A stretch of 64,000 bases of DNA from Bacteroidota bacterium (GTDB lineage: Bacteria; Bacteroidota; Bacteroidia; Chitinophagales; Chitinophagaceae). Under the pieces are notes generated by a model. That model was not told where the DNA came from and did not search any database. It was given only the letters and a program-made list of their open reading frames with translations. The stretch lies in assembly GCA_023417815.1 (NCBI GenBank), contig JAEZEI010000110.1, positions 1 through 64,000 on the forward strand, in the 5' to 3' direction. This document shows, one piece after another, positions 41,522 through 50,299 of this stretch. Positions within the stretch are counted from its first letter, which is position 1. Every line of letters begins with the position of its first letter. Position numbers and translations under genes: made by a program.

Positions 41522-43327
41522 TTACCATGGATATTTTGTTTCATTGATCAAAACGTCAGATATCCGTCGTCTCGCTTCCTTTGCATTATAAGGCTGTGCC
41601 TTGGTGAAACGCTTTATTCCAAGCAAAAGCATACGAAGTTCGTCACCTTCTGCAAAAGCATTGATGGCGTCTTTACCGCATTTGTTGATTTTATCCATAG
41701 CATCACTTATGTACACGCGCATAAGGTCTGCCTGTACCGAATCAGTTGCATAACCATTCCTGATCACTCTTAATAATGCTGATTCTGCATGGAAGGTTTG
41801 GATGGCCATATCCGCAATATTCATAATGATCTCCTGCTCGCTTTCCAGGTTCATCATCAGTTTTTGAACTGCTGCACCTGCAGTAAGAAGGATAGCTTTT
41901 TTCATGTTACGCACATAGCCTGTTTCGACCGCAAACGCTGCTTCATCTTCTTCTCCGAAATCTGGTATGCTCATCAACTCCTTAGCCACATTCATTGCCG
42001 GTCCCATCAGGTCGAGCCTGCCTTTCATAGCTCTCTTAAGCATCATATCCACAGTAAGCAACCTGTTTATTTCATTGGTACCTTCATATATCCTGTTGAT
42101 CCTGCTGTCGCGATAGGCTCTGCTGATGTCATATTCATCACTAAAGCCATTGCCGCCATGAACCTGAACGCCTTCATCCACTACAAAGTCAAGCATTTCA
42201 CTTCCATCTACTTTAAGCATGGCGCATTCAATTGCATACTCTTCGGCTGAGCCCAGTAATGCTTCATTAAATGGTTTGCCTTCAGCGGCCAGCATTATCT
42301 CTTTCTCATCGATCCATTTTGCCGTTCTGTACAGTGCCGATTCGCTTGCCCAAATCCTGGCAGCACATTGGGCTAACTTATGTTTTATTGCTCCAAAAGT
42401 TGCAATAGGCTTTTTGAACTGCTGTCTGGTGTTAGCATATTTGATAGTATCCGTAAGCGCCATCTTTGCCCCGCCCAACGTAGCCGAACACAGTTTTAAT
42501 CTTCCTATGTTCAAAATATTAAAGGCAATTACATGACCCTTCCCTGCTTCGCCCAACAGGTTTTCAACTGGCACTTTACAGTCCTGGAAGTATAATTGTA
42601 CTGTGGAAGAACCTTTTATACCCATCTTATGCTCCTCTGCTCCCTGGGTGAACCCTTCCATCCCCCGTTCAACTATGAATGCGGAAAAGCCTGATTTACC
42701 TTCCGGGTGATCCCCGGTGATCTTTGCAAACACTGTGTAAACATCCGCAAAGCCTCCATTGGTGATCCACACCTTCTGACCATTCAATATATAATGCTTA
42801 CCATCTGCAGATAATGTTGCAGTAGTTTTTGCTCCCAAAGCATCGCTCCCGCTTTCTGGTTCAGTAAGTCCATAACTGCCCTTCCATTTTCCTGTAGCGA
42901 GATTCGGGATATACTTCATTTTTTGTTCATCAGTTCCAAAATAGAGGATAGGCAATGTGCCTATTCCAGCGTGTGCGCTCATGGCAACACTGAATGAATA
43001 ACCTGCGCCCAATCCTTCACTTACCAGGGTTGAGGTGACAAAATCCTTCCCCATACCTCCAAGTTCTTCTGGTACGGATGCTCCCAAAAGTCCCAGTTCC
43101 CCTGCTTTTTCCATCAATGATGGCATTAGCCCGGGCTCCATGCTGTCTATCCTGTTCACGTGTGGCAACACTTCTGACTGAAGGAACTGGATACACATCT
43201 CTTTCACCATTCGCTGTTCATCTGTGAATTGTTCCGGTGTAAAAGTTTCCCGGGGATCGGATTCCCTTATCAGCCATTCTCCACCTTTGATTGTTGCTTC
43301 TTTAGTATTCATAATAAAAGGTTTCAT
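41522..43327 (-). CDS. Acyl-CoA dehydrogenase
   Basis: A 601-residue FAD enzyme that introduces the alpha-beta double bond in acyl-CoAs. GSYGLTEPESGSDALG and WITNGGFADVYTVFAK form the FAD/acyl site; VHGGNGFSDEYDISRAYRDSR-type sequence (seen as GGNGFSDEYDISRAYRD) precedes the catalytic glutamate of IYEGTNEINR. A C-terminal extension of about 200 residues beyond the classic 380 is typical of VLCAD-like members. Its ATG overlaps the marR stop (4 nt). Confidence 0.93.
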   Translation of the reverse strand: MKPFIMNTKEATIKGGEWLIRESDPRETFTPEQFTDEQRMVKEMCIQFLQSEVLPHVNRIDSMEPGLMPSLMEKAGELGLLGASVPEELGGMGKDFVTSTLVSEGLGAGYSFSVAMSAHAGIGTLPILYFGTDEQKMKYIPNLATGKWKGSYGLTEPESGSDALGAKTTATLSADGKHYILNGQKVWITNGGFADVYTVFAKITGDHPEGKSGFSAFIVERGMEGFTQGAEEHKMGIKGSSTVQLYFQDCKVPVENLLGEAGKGHVIAFNILNIGRLKLCSATLGGAKMALTDTIKYANTRQQFKKPIATFGAIKHKLAQCAARIWASESALYRTAKWIDEKEIMLAAEGKPFNEALLGSAEEYAIECAMLKVDGSEMLDFVVDEGVQVHGGNGFSDEYDISRAYRDSRINRIYEGTNEINRLLTVDMMLKRAMKGRLDLMGPAMNVAKELMSIPDFGEEDEAAFAVETGYVRNMKKAILLTAGAAVQKLMMNLESEQEIIMNIADMAIQTFHAESALLRVIRNGYATDSVQADLMRVYISDAMDKINKCGKDAINAFAEGDELRMLLLGIKRFTKAQPYNAKEARRRISDVLINETKYPW

Positions 43328-43764
43328 TTCAAATTTTCATAAACAAGCTGCAGCACATCCTTCGCGATGTTTATTTGCTGTGGTGTAACTCCTTCCAGTG
43401 CCTCGTTCAATGTTTGAGAGGCAAGTTCCATGGTCTTCTCCTGTAATTCCTTTGCTTCAGGTGTCAGGTAGATCATATTTATCCTCCTGTCATCCTTTGA
43501 AGGAACCCTCTTTACCAGCTTTAATTTTTCAAGGTTATCAACCAGCCTGGTAATGCTGGGTTTATCCCTGAAAGTCGCTTCACATAATTGTTGCTGGCTT
43601 AACCCATTTTCTTTCCAAAGATGATACAGCACACTCCATTGCTCTATGGTAATATCCACCCCATTCAGCTTAAAATTTTTCTGAAGCCTGCGCGCGATCG
43701 CGGTACTGGCTTTCCCCGTAATAAAGCTGTAAAGCTCGCTTTTCTTAAATTGGTTGTTTGTCAT
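43324..43764 (-). CDS. MarR-family transcriptional regulator
   Basis: A 146-residue winged-helix protein. ITIEQWSVLYHLWKENGLSQQQLCE is the helix-turn-helix entry, PSITRLVDNLEKLKLVKRVPSKDDRR is the recognition helix and wing (seen in parts). It precedes and overlaps the acyl-CoA dehydrogenase gene, so it probably controls it in response to an acyl-CoA or fatty acid. A perfect palindrome lies 3 nt before its start. Confidence 0.93.
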   Translation of the reverse strand: MTNNQFKKSELYSFITGKASTAIARRLQKNFKLNGVDITIEQWSVLYHLWKENGLSQQQLCEATFRDKPSITRLVDNLEKLKLVKRVPSKDDRRINMIYLTPEAKELQEKTMELASQTLNEALEGVTPQQINIAKDVLQLVYENLK

Positions 43765-43766
43765 AC

Positions 43767-43782
43767 AGTTGTTTAAACAACT
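43767..43782 (-). promoter_or_regulatory. Perfect 16-bp palindrome, likely MarR operator
   Basis: AGTTGTTTAAACAACT is identical on both strands and ends 3 nt upstream of the marR ATG, where binding would repress the marR–acyl-CoA dehydrogenase operon. TTGTTTAAACAA-type cores are common among MarR operators. Confidence 0.75.
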
Positions 43783-43828
43783 ATATAAAGTTAACCATTC
43801 CCATTAACTTGAGAAAAATTTTTCGGCA

Positions 43829-44965
43829 ATGGCATTACTAGTGCCCGTGATCCTCTTTTTATTGGCTTTTTACGCGGTGCTTATGCTATTATATAGTTTT
43901 AAATGGTTCAGACACAGGGCGAATAAAAGGAAGTTTCAATCCGTAAAGATCTCCATAGTAGTTCCTGCCCGCAATGAAGGCAGGAATATCAGGTTTTTCC
44001 TGGAATCTGTAAGAGACCTGGAATATGATGGTTATATAGAATTGATTGTTGTGGATGATCAGTCTACAGATGATACAGCTAACGTTGTAACGTCGTATTT
44101 TCCGTCAATTCCCTTTTTACGCCTGGTCAAAATTGAAGAAGGAGTGTCTTCTAAAAAGTACGCTCTTTCGAAAGGAATTCAAAATGCAACAGGACAACTG
44201 ATCCTTACTTCGGATGCAGACTGTATACTTCCAAAATACCTATTAACTGAGATCGCCAGCGCATACAATTCTAAAAAGGCGAAAATGATCATTGCGCCGG
44301 TTATGATCGAGCCCGGAAAAAACTTCTTAAGTATATTTCAGTCCCTCGATTTCCTGGCATTGCAGGCTATCACGCTTACCGGGGTTCACCAGCTTTGCAA
44401 TGGAGCTAATCTTACATTTGAAAAAAGCAGTTTTAACCAGGTAAATGGTTACCATGGTATTGATGATATCGCTAGCGGCGACGATGTATTGCTATTAGGA
44501 AAGTTCAATAAAGCCTTCCAAAATGAGGTTTTTATACTTCGTTCTAAAAATGCAATAGTCAGGACAAAAGCAGTTTCTAACCTGGGAGAATTTATAGATC
44601 AAAGAGTAAGGTGGTCAGGGAAATGGAAACGTCTTCCCCTAAAAGATATTGGAATTCTTGGGGGAGTGTACCTGCTTAATGCCCTGATCGTAATATTATT
44701 CATCTTTTCTTTTTTTGCCGAAAAAATAGTTTTGGGAAGTCTCTCTACTTCACCTTTTCTCTTTATCCTGGCTGTTATTTGTATTAAATGCTTTTTCGAG
44801 TTATTGCTGATGATCCCGGCTTCCAGGTTCTTTGGACTGTCCAGGTTCATGGCAATGTTTCCATTACTTCAGCCTATTCATATATTCTATACATTTATTA
44901 CAGGCACTCTTGCTTTAAAAGGTAATTATTCATGGAAGGATAGAAAAAGAAATGAGCCAGCATAG
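43829..44965 (+). CDS. Family 2 glycosyltransferase, membrane-bound
   Basis: A 378-residue protein. An N-terminal helix is followed by the GT-A domain: VVPARNEGRNI, VVDDQSTDDT, the metal-binding SDADC and QRVRWSGKW (the QxxRW motif). Three hydrophobic segments lie at the C-terminus. This layout fits enzymes that make or modify lipid-linked or extracellular glycans. It overlaps the ABC permease gene by 14 nt. Confidence 0.9.
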   Translation: MALLVPVILFLLAFYAVLMLLYSFKWFRHRANKRKFQSVKISIVVPARNEGRNIRFFLESVRDLEYDGYIELIVVDDQSTDDTANVVTSYFPSIPFLRLVKIEEGVSSKKYALSKGIQNATGQLILTSDADCILPKYLLTEIASAYNSKKAKMIIAPVMIEPGKNFLSIFQSLDFLALQAITLTGVHQLCNGANLTFEKSSFNQVNGYHGIDDIASGDDVLLLGKFNKAFQNEVFILRSKNAIVRTKAVSNLGEFIDQRVRWSGKWKRLPLKDIGILGGVYLLNALIVILFIFSFFAEKIVLGSLSTSPFLFILAVICIKCFFELLLMIPASRFFGLSRFMAMFPLLQPIHIFYTFITGTLALKGNYSWKDRKRNEPA

Positions 44966-46031
44966 TTCATATACCAGCAGTATCTGGAAAAGGCTAAATA
45001 GAAACATTGCAGGAATGGCTGGAATGATCATTATCATTTTATCCGTGATCTGTTCCATATTTGCTTATGCCCTTGCGCCAGACAGCAGTCCTTTTGCTGA
45101 TGATCAAACAGTGGAAATCCAGGCTATGCCTCCGGGGCACAAGCAGCTATTTTTGAAAGTTCCTGTTGTTTCGGGCCATGGCGGAGGATCATGGTTTAAT
45201 GGAACAACACCGGTTAATGATCTCGTACCGATTAACCAATATTCTATTGCAGGAGACAGTGTAAGAATTCATAAATATGTAGATGAGGATACATCTGAAT
45301 TATGGGTTATGCATATTGACCAGCTTTCCTACCGGCCATTAGAAAAGAACTTCACAGAAAAAAAATTCCTTTTAGGTACAGATGGGTTCGGTCGGGATAT
45401 AATAAGCAGGTTGCTGGTGGGTTCCAGGATCAGCCTGTCAGTTGGATTGATCGCAGTACTAATTTCCCTAATTGTTGGAGTAAGCCTTGGCGCCATTGCA
45501 GGTTACTACCGGGGAAGAGTTGACAGCATCATTATGTGGTTGATAAATGTTAGCTGGAGTATTCCAACCTTGTTACTTGTTTTTGCAATTACAATGGCGG
45601 TAGGTAAAGGTTTCTGGCAGATATTCATTGCCGTAGGGCTAACGATGTGGGTTGGCGTTGCACGCCTGGTCCGGGGCCAGGTACTGTACCTTCGTGAAAT
45701 GGAATTTGTACAGGCTGCAAAGGCGCTGGGGTTTTCTGACAGGAGAATAATATTGCGGCATATACTTCCTAATATAACAGGCCCTTTAATGGTTATCTCA
45801 GCTTCTAATTTTGCTACAGCAATTATTATAGAGGCAGGATTGAGTTTTTTAGGGATCGGTGTTCAACCGCCTCAGCCAAGTTGGGGACTTATGATAAAAG
45901 AGAATTACAATTTTATCATCACCGACCAGCCTTTTCTTGCATTAGTGCCGGGATTTGCGATAATGCTGCTTGTTCTTTCCTTCAATTTATTAGGAAATGC
46001 ATTGCGCGATGCTTTCGATGTTAGAAATTAA
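44952..46031 (+). CDS. ABC transporter permease, DppC/OppC type
   Basis: A 359-residue permease. One N-terminal helix, a periplasmic region of about 100 residues, then FLLGTDGFGRDIISRLLVGSR, which is typical of peptide-transport permeases, and the EAA loop EMEFVQAAKALGFSDRRIIL. No ATPase, DppB partner or binding protein is nearby; those genes must lie elsewhere. Coupling to a glycosyltransferase gene is unusual. Confidence 0.9.
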   Translation: MSQHSSYTSSIWKRLNRNIAGMAGMIIIILSVICSIFAYALAPDSSPFADDQTVEIQAMPPGHKQLFLKVPVVSGHGGGSWFNGTTPVNDLVPINQYSIAGDSVRIHKYVDEDTSELWVMHIDQLSYRPLEKNFTEKKFLLGTDGFGRDIISRLLVGSRISLSVGLIAVLISLIVGVSLGAIAGYYRGRVDSIIMWLINVSWSIPTLLLVFAITMAVGKGFWQIFIAVGLTMWVGVARLVRGQVLYLREMEFVQAAKALGFSDRRIILRHILPNITGPLMVISASNFATAIIIEAGLSFLGIGVQPPQPSWGLMIKENYNFIITDQPFLALVPGFAIMLLVLSFNLLGNALRDAFDVRN

Positions 46032-46351
46032 TCTTCTTTAACGATCACAGGGAAGATCTCCACGAATTCCTCCCCATCAAGAGAATGTATTTCCAGTTTT
46101 TGTTTTGGTATGTACCTGTACTCCGAAGCCTGCGACATAAATGTATCAGGCAGGTCTTCAAAGGGCAGATCAGGATTGATAAGGTAAATAGTATCCAATT
46201 CCTGCCCTTTAAGAATCTGTACCTCGGTATACCTCGTCTTTGTATGGCCGTTAATATGAAATTTAACCTTGGCGGCAAAACCAACCGTGCCTTCAGGCTG
46301 TCTTAACTGGAATTCCTCTATAAATCTGTCTATGGCCTTCAAATTTGGCAT
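46028..46351 (-). CDS. Conserved small protein of unknown function
   Basis: A 107-residue protein rich in beta strand and charged residues (FAAKVKFHINGHTKTRYTEV, LDTIYLINPDLPFEDLP). No signal peptide, membrane segment or known catalytic motif is visible. It overlaps the permease stop by 4 nt (convergent) and is divergent from trmB. I cannot name a family. Confidence 0.6.
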   Translation of the reverse strand: MPNLKAIDRFIEEFQLRQPEGTVGFAAKVKFHINGHTKTRYTEVQILKGQELDTIYLINPDLPFEDLPDTFMSQASEYRYIPKQKLEIHSLDGEEFVEIFPVIVKED

Positions 46352-46443
46352 AATAGGTTTGTTGGTTGGCTTCGATAGGGATTGCTTTTCAGCAATTTAT
46401 GATATTAAAAAATTATGCCAATTCGGTTCCGTGTTACTCTGAT

Positions 46444-46451
46444 TACCTTTG
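46444..46451 (+). promoter_or_regulatory. Predicted -7 element of trmB, leaderless placement
   Basis: TACCTTTG is a perfect TAnnTTTG box ending 4 nt before the ATG at 46456. Confidence 0.5.
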
Positions 46452-46455
46452 CGCT

Positions 46456-47148
46456 ATGGCGCAAAAGAAGCTCTTCAGATTTGGACAACTGAGCACCTTT
46501 CCCAATGTGAAGGAGTACCCGGAAGACATGAAAGGCAAATGGAGTGAGTTTTTCGGAAATACTCATCCTGTTTGGCTGGAACTTGCCTGTGGACGTGGGG
46601 AATATACTTATTGCCTGGCCAAACTGCACCCGAACATGAATTTCCTGGGGGTTGATGTGAAAGGCAACAGGATGTACATTGGCGCGAAAAAGGCGCTGGA
46701 TGAAGGGATTAACAATGCGGGATTTCTTCGGACACAGATCGAAATGCTGGGCAATTATTTCGGGAAAGGAGAGGTAAACGGATTATGGATAACATTCCCG
46801 GATCCCCAGCTTCGTGCTTCAAAAGCAAAAAAAAGACTTACGCACCCGCGTTTCCTCCGTATCTATCAACAGATCCTCGCACCCGGAGCCATCATAAATT
46901 TAAAAACTGATTCCCCGGACCTTTATGAGTTCACAAAACTGGTAATTTCTTTATATGGCCTGAATTTAATTGCAGACCTTGACGATATCTCGGATTCTAC
47001 CAATCCTGAATTAATGATCAGGACACACTATGAGTCACTTGACATTGCCAAAAGCAATACTGTTCACTTTCTTTCATTTTCTCTTCCACCTGTTCTTCCT
47101 GAAAATGATGAAGAATTAAAACAGCGTCTTTTATATGCAAAAGCCTGA
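46456..47148 (+). CDS. trmB: tRNA (guanine-N7)-methyltransferase
   Basis: A 230-residue SAM-dependent enzyme that methylates G46 of tRNAs. ELACGRGEYTYCLA is the SAM-binding glycine loop, LGVDVKGNRMYIGAKKA follows, and ITFPDPQ…KKRLTHPRFL is the TrmB signature. The frame is open to 46366, but ATG 46456 matches the family start and lies 4 nt after a perfect -7 box. Confidence 0.95.
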   Translation: MAQKKLFRFGQLSTFPNVKEYPEDMKGKWSEFFGNTHPVWLELACGRGEYTYCLAKLHPNMNFLGVDVKGNRMYIGAKKALDEGINNAGFLRTQIEMLGNYFGKGEVNGLWITFPDPQLRASKAKKRLTHPRFLRIYQQILAPGAIINLKTDSPDLYEFTKLVISLYGLNLIADLDDISDSTNPELMIRTHYESLDIAKSNTVHFLSFSLPPVLPENDEELKQRLLYAKA

Positions 47149-47255
47149 AGAGGGAAAAGATTATTATTTTGAGAATGGCCTAATGGTAATGACAGCATAT
47201 TACCTGTTACGCCGTGGCTATTGCTGCGGAAATAGATGCAGGCACTGCCCATACA

Positions 47256-47639
47256 ATGAAAAAGGAAACAAAAAAAACGAAAATCCAAAACCAAAGTCAA
47301 CCGAACGATAAACGAAACTTCTTCGAAGATGTTTATGACGTAGTTAGACAGATCCCTAAAGGAAGGGTTTCCACCTACGGGGCTATAGCTGCCTACCTGG
47401 GAACCCGTTTATCGGCACGGATGGTGGGCTGGGCAATGAATGGAGCCCATGGTGTTTCGCCCCATGTTCCGGCACAGCGCGTAGTTAACAGGAATGGAAT
47501 GCTCTCAGGTAAAATGCATTTCGGGTCTGAAAAAGAAATGGAAAGCCTGCTAAAAAATGACGGTGTACATGTAGTGAACGATGTTGTTCAGAATTTTCAG
47601 AAGGTTTTCTGGGATCCTGCTTTAGAACTGGAATTATGA
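47256..47639 (+). CDS. Alkyltransferase-like protein (MGMT fold, catalytic Cys absent)
   Basis: A 127-residue protein of the MGMT/ATL DNA-binding domain. IPKGRVSTYGAIAAYLG and the helix RMVGWAMNGA are conserved. Where O6-methylguanine methyltransferases have PCHRV, this protein has VPAQRVV, so it cannot take up an alkyl group. ATL proteins bind alkylated bases and flag them for nucleotide excision repair. ATG 47256 fits the domain. It is convergent with the DUF420 gene with no spacer. Confidence 0.85.
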   Translation: MKKETKKTKIQNQSQPNDKRNFFEDVYDVVRQIPKGRVSTYGAIAAYLGTRLSARMVGWAMNGAHGVSPHVPAQRVVNRNGMLSGKMHFGSEKEMESLLKNDGVHVVNDVVQNFQKVFWDPALELEL

Positions 47640-48224
47640 TCAGGAATAATAAGGATTGATCATAATGTATACGATAACCCCGGAGATTGCAACATACAAC
47701 CACACCGGCCAGGTAAACCGGCTCAGTTTCTTATGCCTTTCATATTCACCCGTAAGCCCTCGGTAAGCAGTGAAAAGTATCATCGGAAGTATTATGCCCG
47801 CTAAAGGGATATGTGTCAGAAGAATTATGTAATAAAAGATCCTTATTCCGCCTACAACCTCTTTTTCAGCATCTGAAACAATCCCGTCATGATTTGCATC
47901 ACCGAATCGTGTTTCTCCTGTAAACAGGTGATGAGCAATATAACTTAGCAAGAAAAGAACAGACAGAAAGATCGCAATGCTCATTAAGCTCTTATGCAAT
48001 GCATATCGTTTCAATTTTACAGCAATGAGCGCCATAACCAGCAGCGTAGCCACCATTGAGTTCAGGATGGCGTTGTTCAAGGCAAAAAGGTGTTCATTGA
48101 AAGGAAGATTAGCTTCAAGCTTTACCTGGCTCAGGAAAAGTACAGCAATGAATACCATTAAAGACACGATCAAAATTAAAACCCTGGCAAGCTTGTCATT
48201 CTTTCTTATTGTAGCTGGAAGCAT
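47640..48224 (-). CDS. DUF420 membrane protein
   Basis: A 194-residue protein with about five hydrophobic segments, including conserved histidines in NEHLFALNNAI, HKSLMSIAIF, YIAHHLFTGETRFG and LTHIPLAG. DUF420 (CtaM-like) proteins accompany cytochrome oxidase genes and are linked to oxidase assembly. It overlaps the SCO1 gene by 1 nt and is the last gene of the respiratory block. Confidence 0.87.
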   Translation of the reverse strand: MLPATIRKNDKLARVLILIVSLMVFIAVLFLSQVKLEANLPFNEHLFALNNAILNSMVATLLVMALIAVKLKRYALHKSLMSIAIFLSVLFLLSYIAHHLFTGETRFGDANHDGIVSDAEKEVVGGIRIFYYIILLTHIPLAGIILPMILFTAYRGLTGEYERHKKLSRFTWPVWLYVAISGVIVYIMINPYYS

Positions 48225-49006
48225 TATACCCTGTTTTTATTCTTTCTGTTCATCAATGTTACAACAACGATCACGATAGCAATTCCAAGAAAGATCAATG
48301 GCAGCACAGGTATGAATCTTCTGAAGACTGAAGGACTTTCCTTTCCTTTCTCAAGCATTAGCGTTGGTATATCGCGGGCCAGTTGCGCGAGTTCTGTTGT
48401 ATCAAATCCATTATACCAGCCACGGATAACCCTGCTTGTATCCAGTAGGAAGAAATCCTCTGTATGAATAAATGCTGTATCAACCTTGGGATCAGCAATA
48501 TTTGCTTTCATTTCCTTAAATGCAAAATCATATATCTCTTCCTTGCTTCCTGTAACCATCCACCAGCTGTCATGATTCACTTTAAAACGATCGGCAAAGG
48601 CGCGCAATTTTGGAATACTGTCATGTTCCGGGTCAACGGAAATGGAAACAAACTGAACTATATCCGGATTTTTTTTGAAGGAATTCTGCAGCTTCAGCAT
48701 GCTCCTGGTAAGATTGGGGCACACTACCGGGCATCTCGTGAAGAAATAATTTACTACAAGGATCTTTCCCTTTGCATCGTCGAAGGTCACCTTTTTACCC
48801 AACTGGTTCGTGAATACCGGGCTTTTAACTTTATGCCATATGGTATCAGTTGTGGTTTTGCCTCCCTTTTCCTTAACGACCACATCATCAAAAAAATACC
48901 GCTTCGGCAAATGCACGGCATTCTCGCTATAGTAGCGAACTATGAAATATCCTGCTATCGGCAGCAGTAAGGCAATTATGATTGATATTATTGCAGTTCT
49001 GTTCAC
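48224..49006 (-). CDS. SCO1/SenC copper-insertion protein
   Basis: A 260-residue protein with an N-terminal anchor (about 5–23), a thioredoxin-like domain and a C-terminal membrane helix (VLPLIFLGIAIVIVVVTLM). The copper site is FTRCPVVCPNL (CxxxC) with the distant histidine in FIHTEDFFLLD. It delivers copper to the CuA site of oxidase subunit II. A terminator-like hairpin separates it from the oxidase genes upstream. Confidence 0.93.
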   Translation of the reverse strand: MNRTAIISIIIALLLPIAGYFIVRYYSENAVHLPKRYFFDDVVVKEKGGKTTTDTIWHKVKSPVFTNQLGKKVTFDDAKGKILVVNYFFTRCPVVCPNLTRSMLKLQNSFKKNPDIVQFVSISVDPEHDSIPKLRAFADRFKVNHDSWWMVTGSKEEIYDFAFKEMKANIADPKVDTAFIHTEDFFLLDTSRVIRGWYNGFDTTELAQLARDIPTLMLEKGKESPSVFRRFIPVLPLIFLGIAIVIVVVTLMNRKNKNRV

Positions 49007-49024
49007 AGGTATAATTATGAAAAA

Positions 49025-49055
49025 ACCACCGCACGGCTGAAGGCAGAACGGTGGT
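49025..49055 (-). terminator. Terminator-like hairpin between subunit IV and SCO1 genes
   Basis: ACCACCG (49025–49031) and CGGTGGT (49049–49055) pair over 7 bp. On the minus strand the stem is followed directly by a run of T residues. Read-through may still express SCO1 and DUF420. Confidence 0.7.
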
Positions 49056-49077
49056 CAGTTATTAAAAGTTGTCTTTA

Positions 49078-49509
49078 TTAGTCTTTCTTTCCCTTATCCA
49101 GCGCTGCCGGCGCTACCTGTTCTGTCTTAGGTTCCGACCCTGCATTTGTGTTACGCATGTTCTTCCAGTGGTCACCATCCCAAAGGAAGGCTATGATGAA
49201 CCAGATGAACAATGCAAGAGGAACCAGCACGGTCATCACAAAATTCCGGATCTCATCTCCAAGGTGCATGAAAATAGCAACTATATACCATGCTTTTGCA
49301 AGTGTTAGTATACAAACCACTCCCTTCAGGAATAATATTAATGCTTCGCTTGGATTGCCACCCTCGGTAATAAAATATATTCCCAGGCCTATACCAAGTT
49401 CCACCACCGTGATCACAGAAAGTATCCAGAAGGTTTTCCAGATCCTCTTTGTACCACCATCATGCTTGGGTGCGTAGGTGATCTCCGGTGAAATAACATG
49501 CTGACTCAT
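49078..49509 (-). CDS. Cytochrome c oxidase subunit IV-like protein
   Basis: A 143-residue protein with three hydrophobic segments and the pattern VCILTLAKAWYIVAIFMHLGDE, as in the small caa3-type subunit IV of Bacteroidota oxidases. The tail is polar. It lies 21 nt downstream of the subunit III gene. Confidence 0.87.
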   Translation of the reverse strand: MSQHVISPEITYAPKHDGGTKRIWKTFWILSVITVVELGIGLGIYFITEGGNPSEALILFLKGVVCILTLAKAWYIVAIFMHLGDEIRNFVMTVLVPLALFIWFIIAFLWDGDHWKNMRNTNAGSEPKTEQVAPAALDKGKKD

Positions 49510-49530
49510 ATTGATCCTTTTCTTTTTTGC

Positions 49531-50268
49531 TTAGATAAGATAAAAACACAAAAATACGAATACCCAAACCAGGTCTACAAAGTGCCAGTATAACCCGGCC
49601 TTTTCGATCATTTCGTAATGTCCTCGCTGATCAAAATGGCCGAGCCTGGTTTTGATAAGCATTATAATATTGATCACAACTCCACTGAATACGTGGAAGC
49701 CGTGGAACCCGGTTATTCCGAAGAAGAATCCACCAAATAGTCCTGGACCAGGAGTTGCAATAGCCTGGCCATTATGTTGAACCACCGGGCCCAATGCGTT
49801 ATGCGTTATGGTTGTAGCCCAGCTTTCAACCTTTCCGTTTACCAGCACATCTTTATATCCCGTTAGCATATGGGTCCACTCCCATGCCTGGCAACCCAAG
49901 AAGGCTAGTCCTCCAAGAATTGTGAGCACCATGTACTTCTCCACCCCTTTGCGGTTCATTTTATGGCCTTCATGAACAGCCAGCACCATAGTAACCGAGC
50001 TGAAGATAAGGATGAAGGTCATAAGACTAACGAATGCAAGCGGGAGGTTTGCATGCCCCATGAATGGGAATGCATTAAACACGTGGTTAGGATCTGGCCA
50101 CCAGTTGTTACTGAACCTAACAGTTCCATAACTGATAAGGAAAGCTCCGAAAGTGAAGGCATCACTCATCAGGAAGTACCACATCATTACCTTGCCATAT
50201 GTAGCATTGAAGGGACTTCTTCCTCCATTCCACCATTTAGTTCCGGATGGTATCGCTGTTGTTGACAT
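49531..50268 (-). CDS. coxC: Cytochrome c oxidase subunit III
   Basis: A 245-residue protein with about six hydrophobic segments. HEGHKMNRKGVEKY, GITGFHGFHVFSGV and WHFVDLVWVFVF are typical subunit III motifs. It is one of two subunit III-like genes in the operon; the other, shorter one lies directly upstream. Confidence 0.92.
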   Translation of the reverse strand: MSTTAIPSGTKWWNGGRSPFNATYGKVMMWYFLMSDAFTFGAFLISYGTVRFSNNWWPDPNHVFNAFPFMGHANLPLAFVSLMTFILIFSSVTMVLAVHEGHKMNRKGVEKYMVLTILGGLAFLGCQAWEWTHMLTGYKDVLVNGKVESWATTITHNALGPVVQHNGQAIATPGPGLFGGFFFGITGFHGFHVFSGVVINIIMLIKTRLGHFDQRGHYEMIEKAGLYWHFVDLVWVFVFLCFYLI

Positions 50269-50299
50269 AATTATTTATTCTGTTCTTAATTCAAAAATA

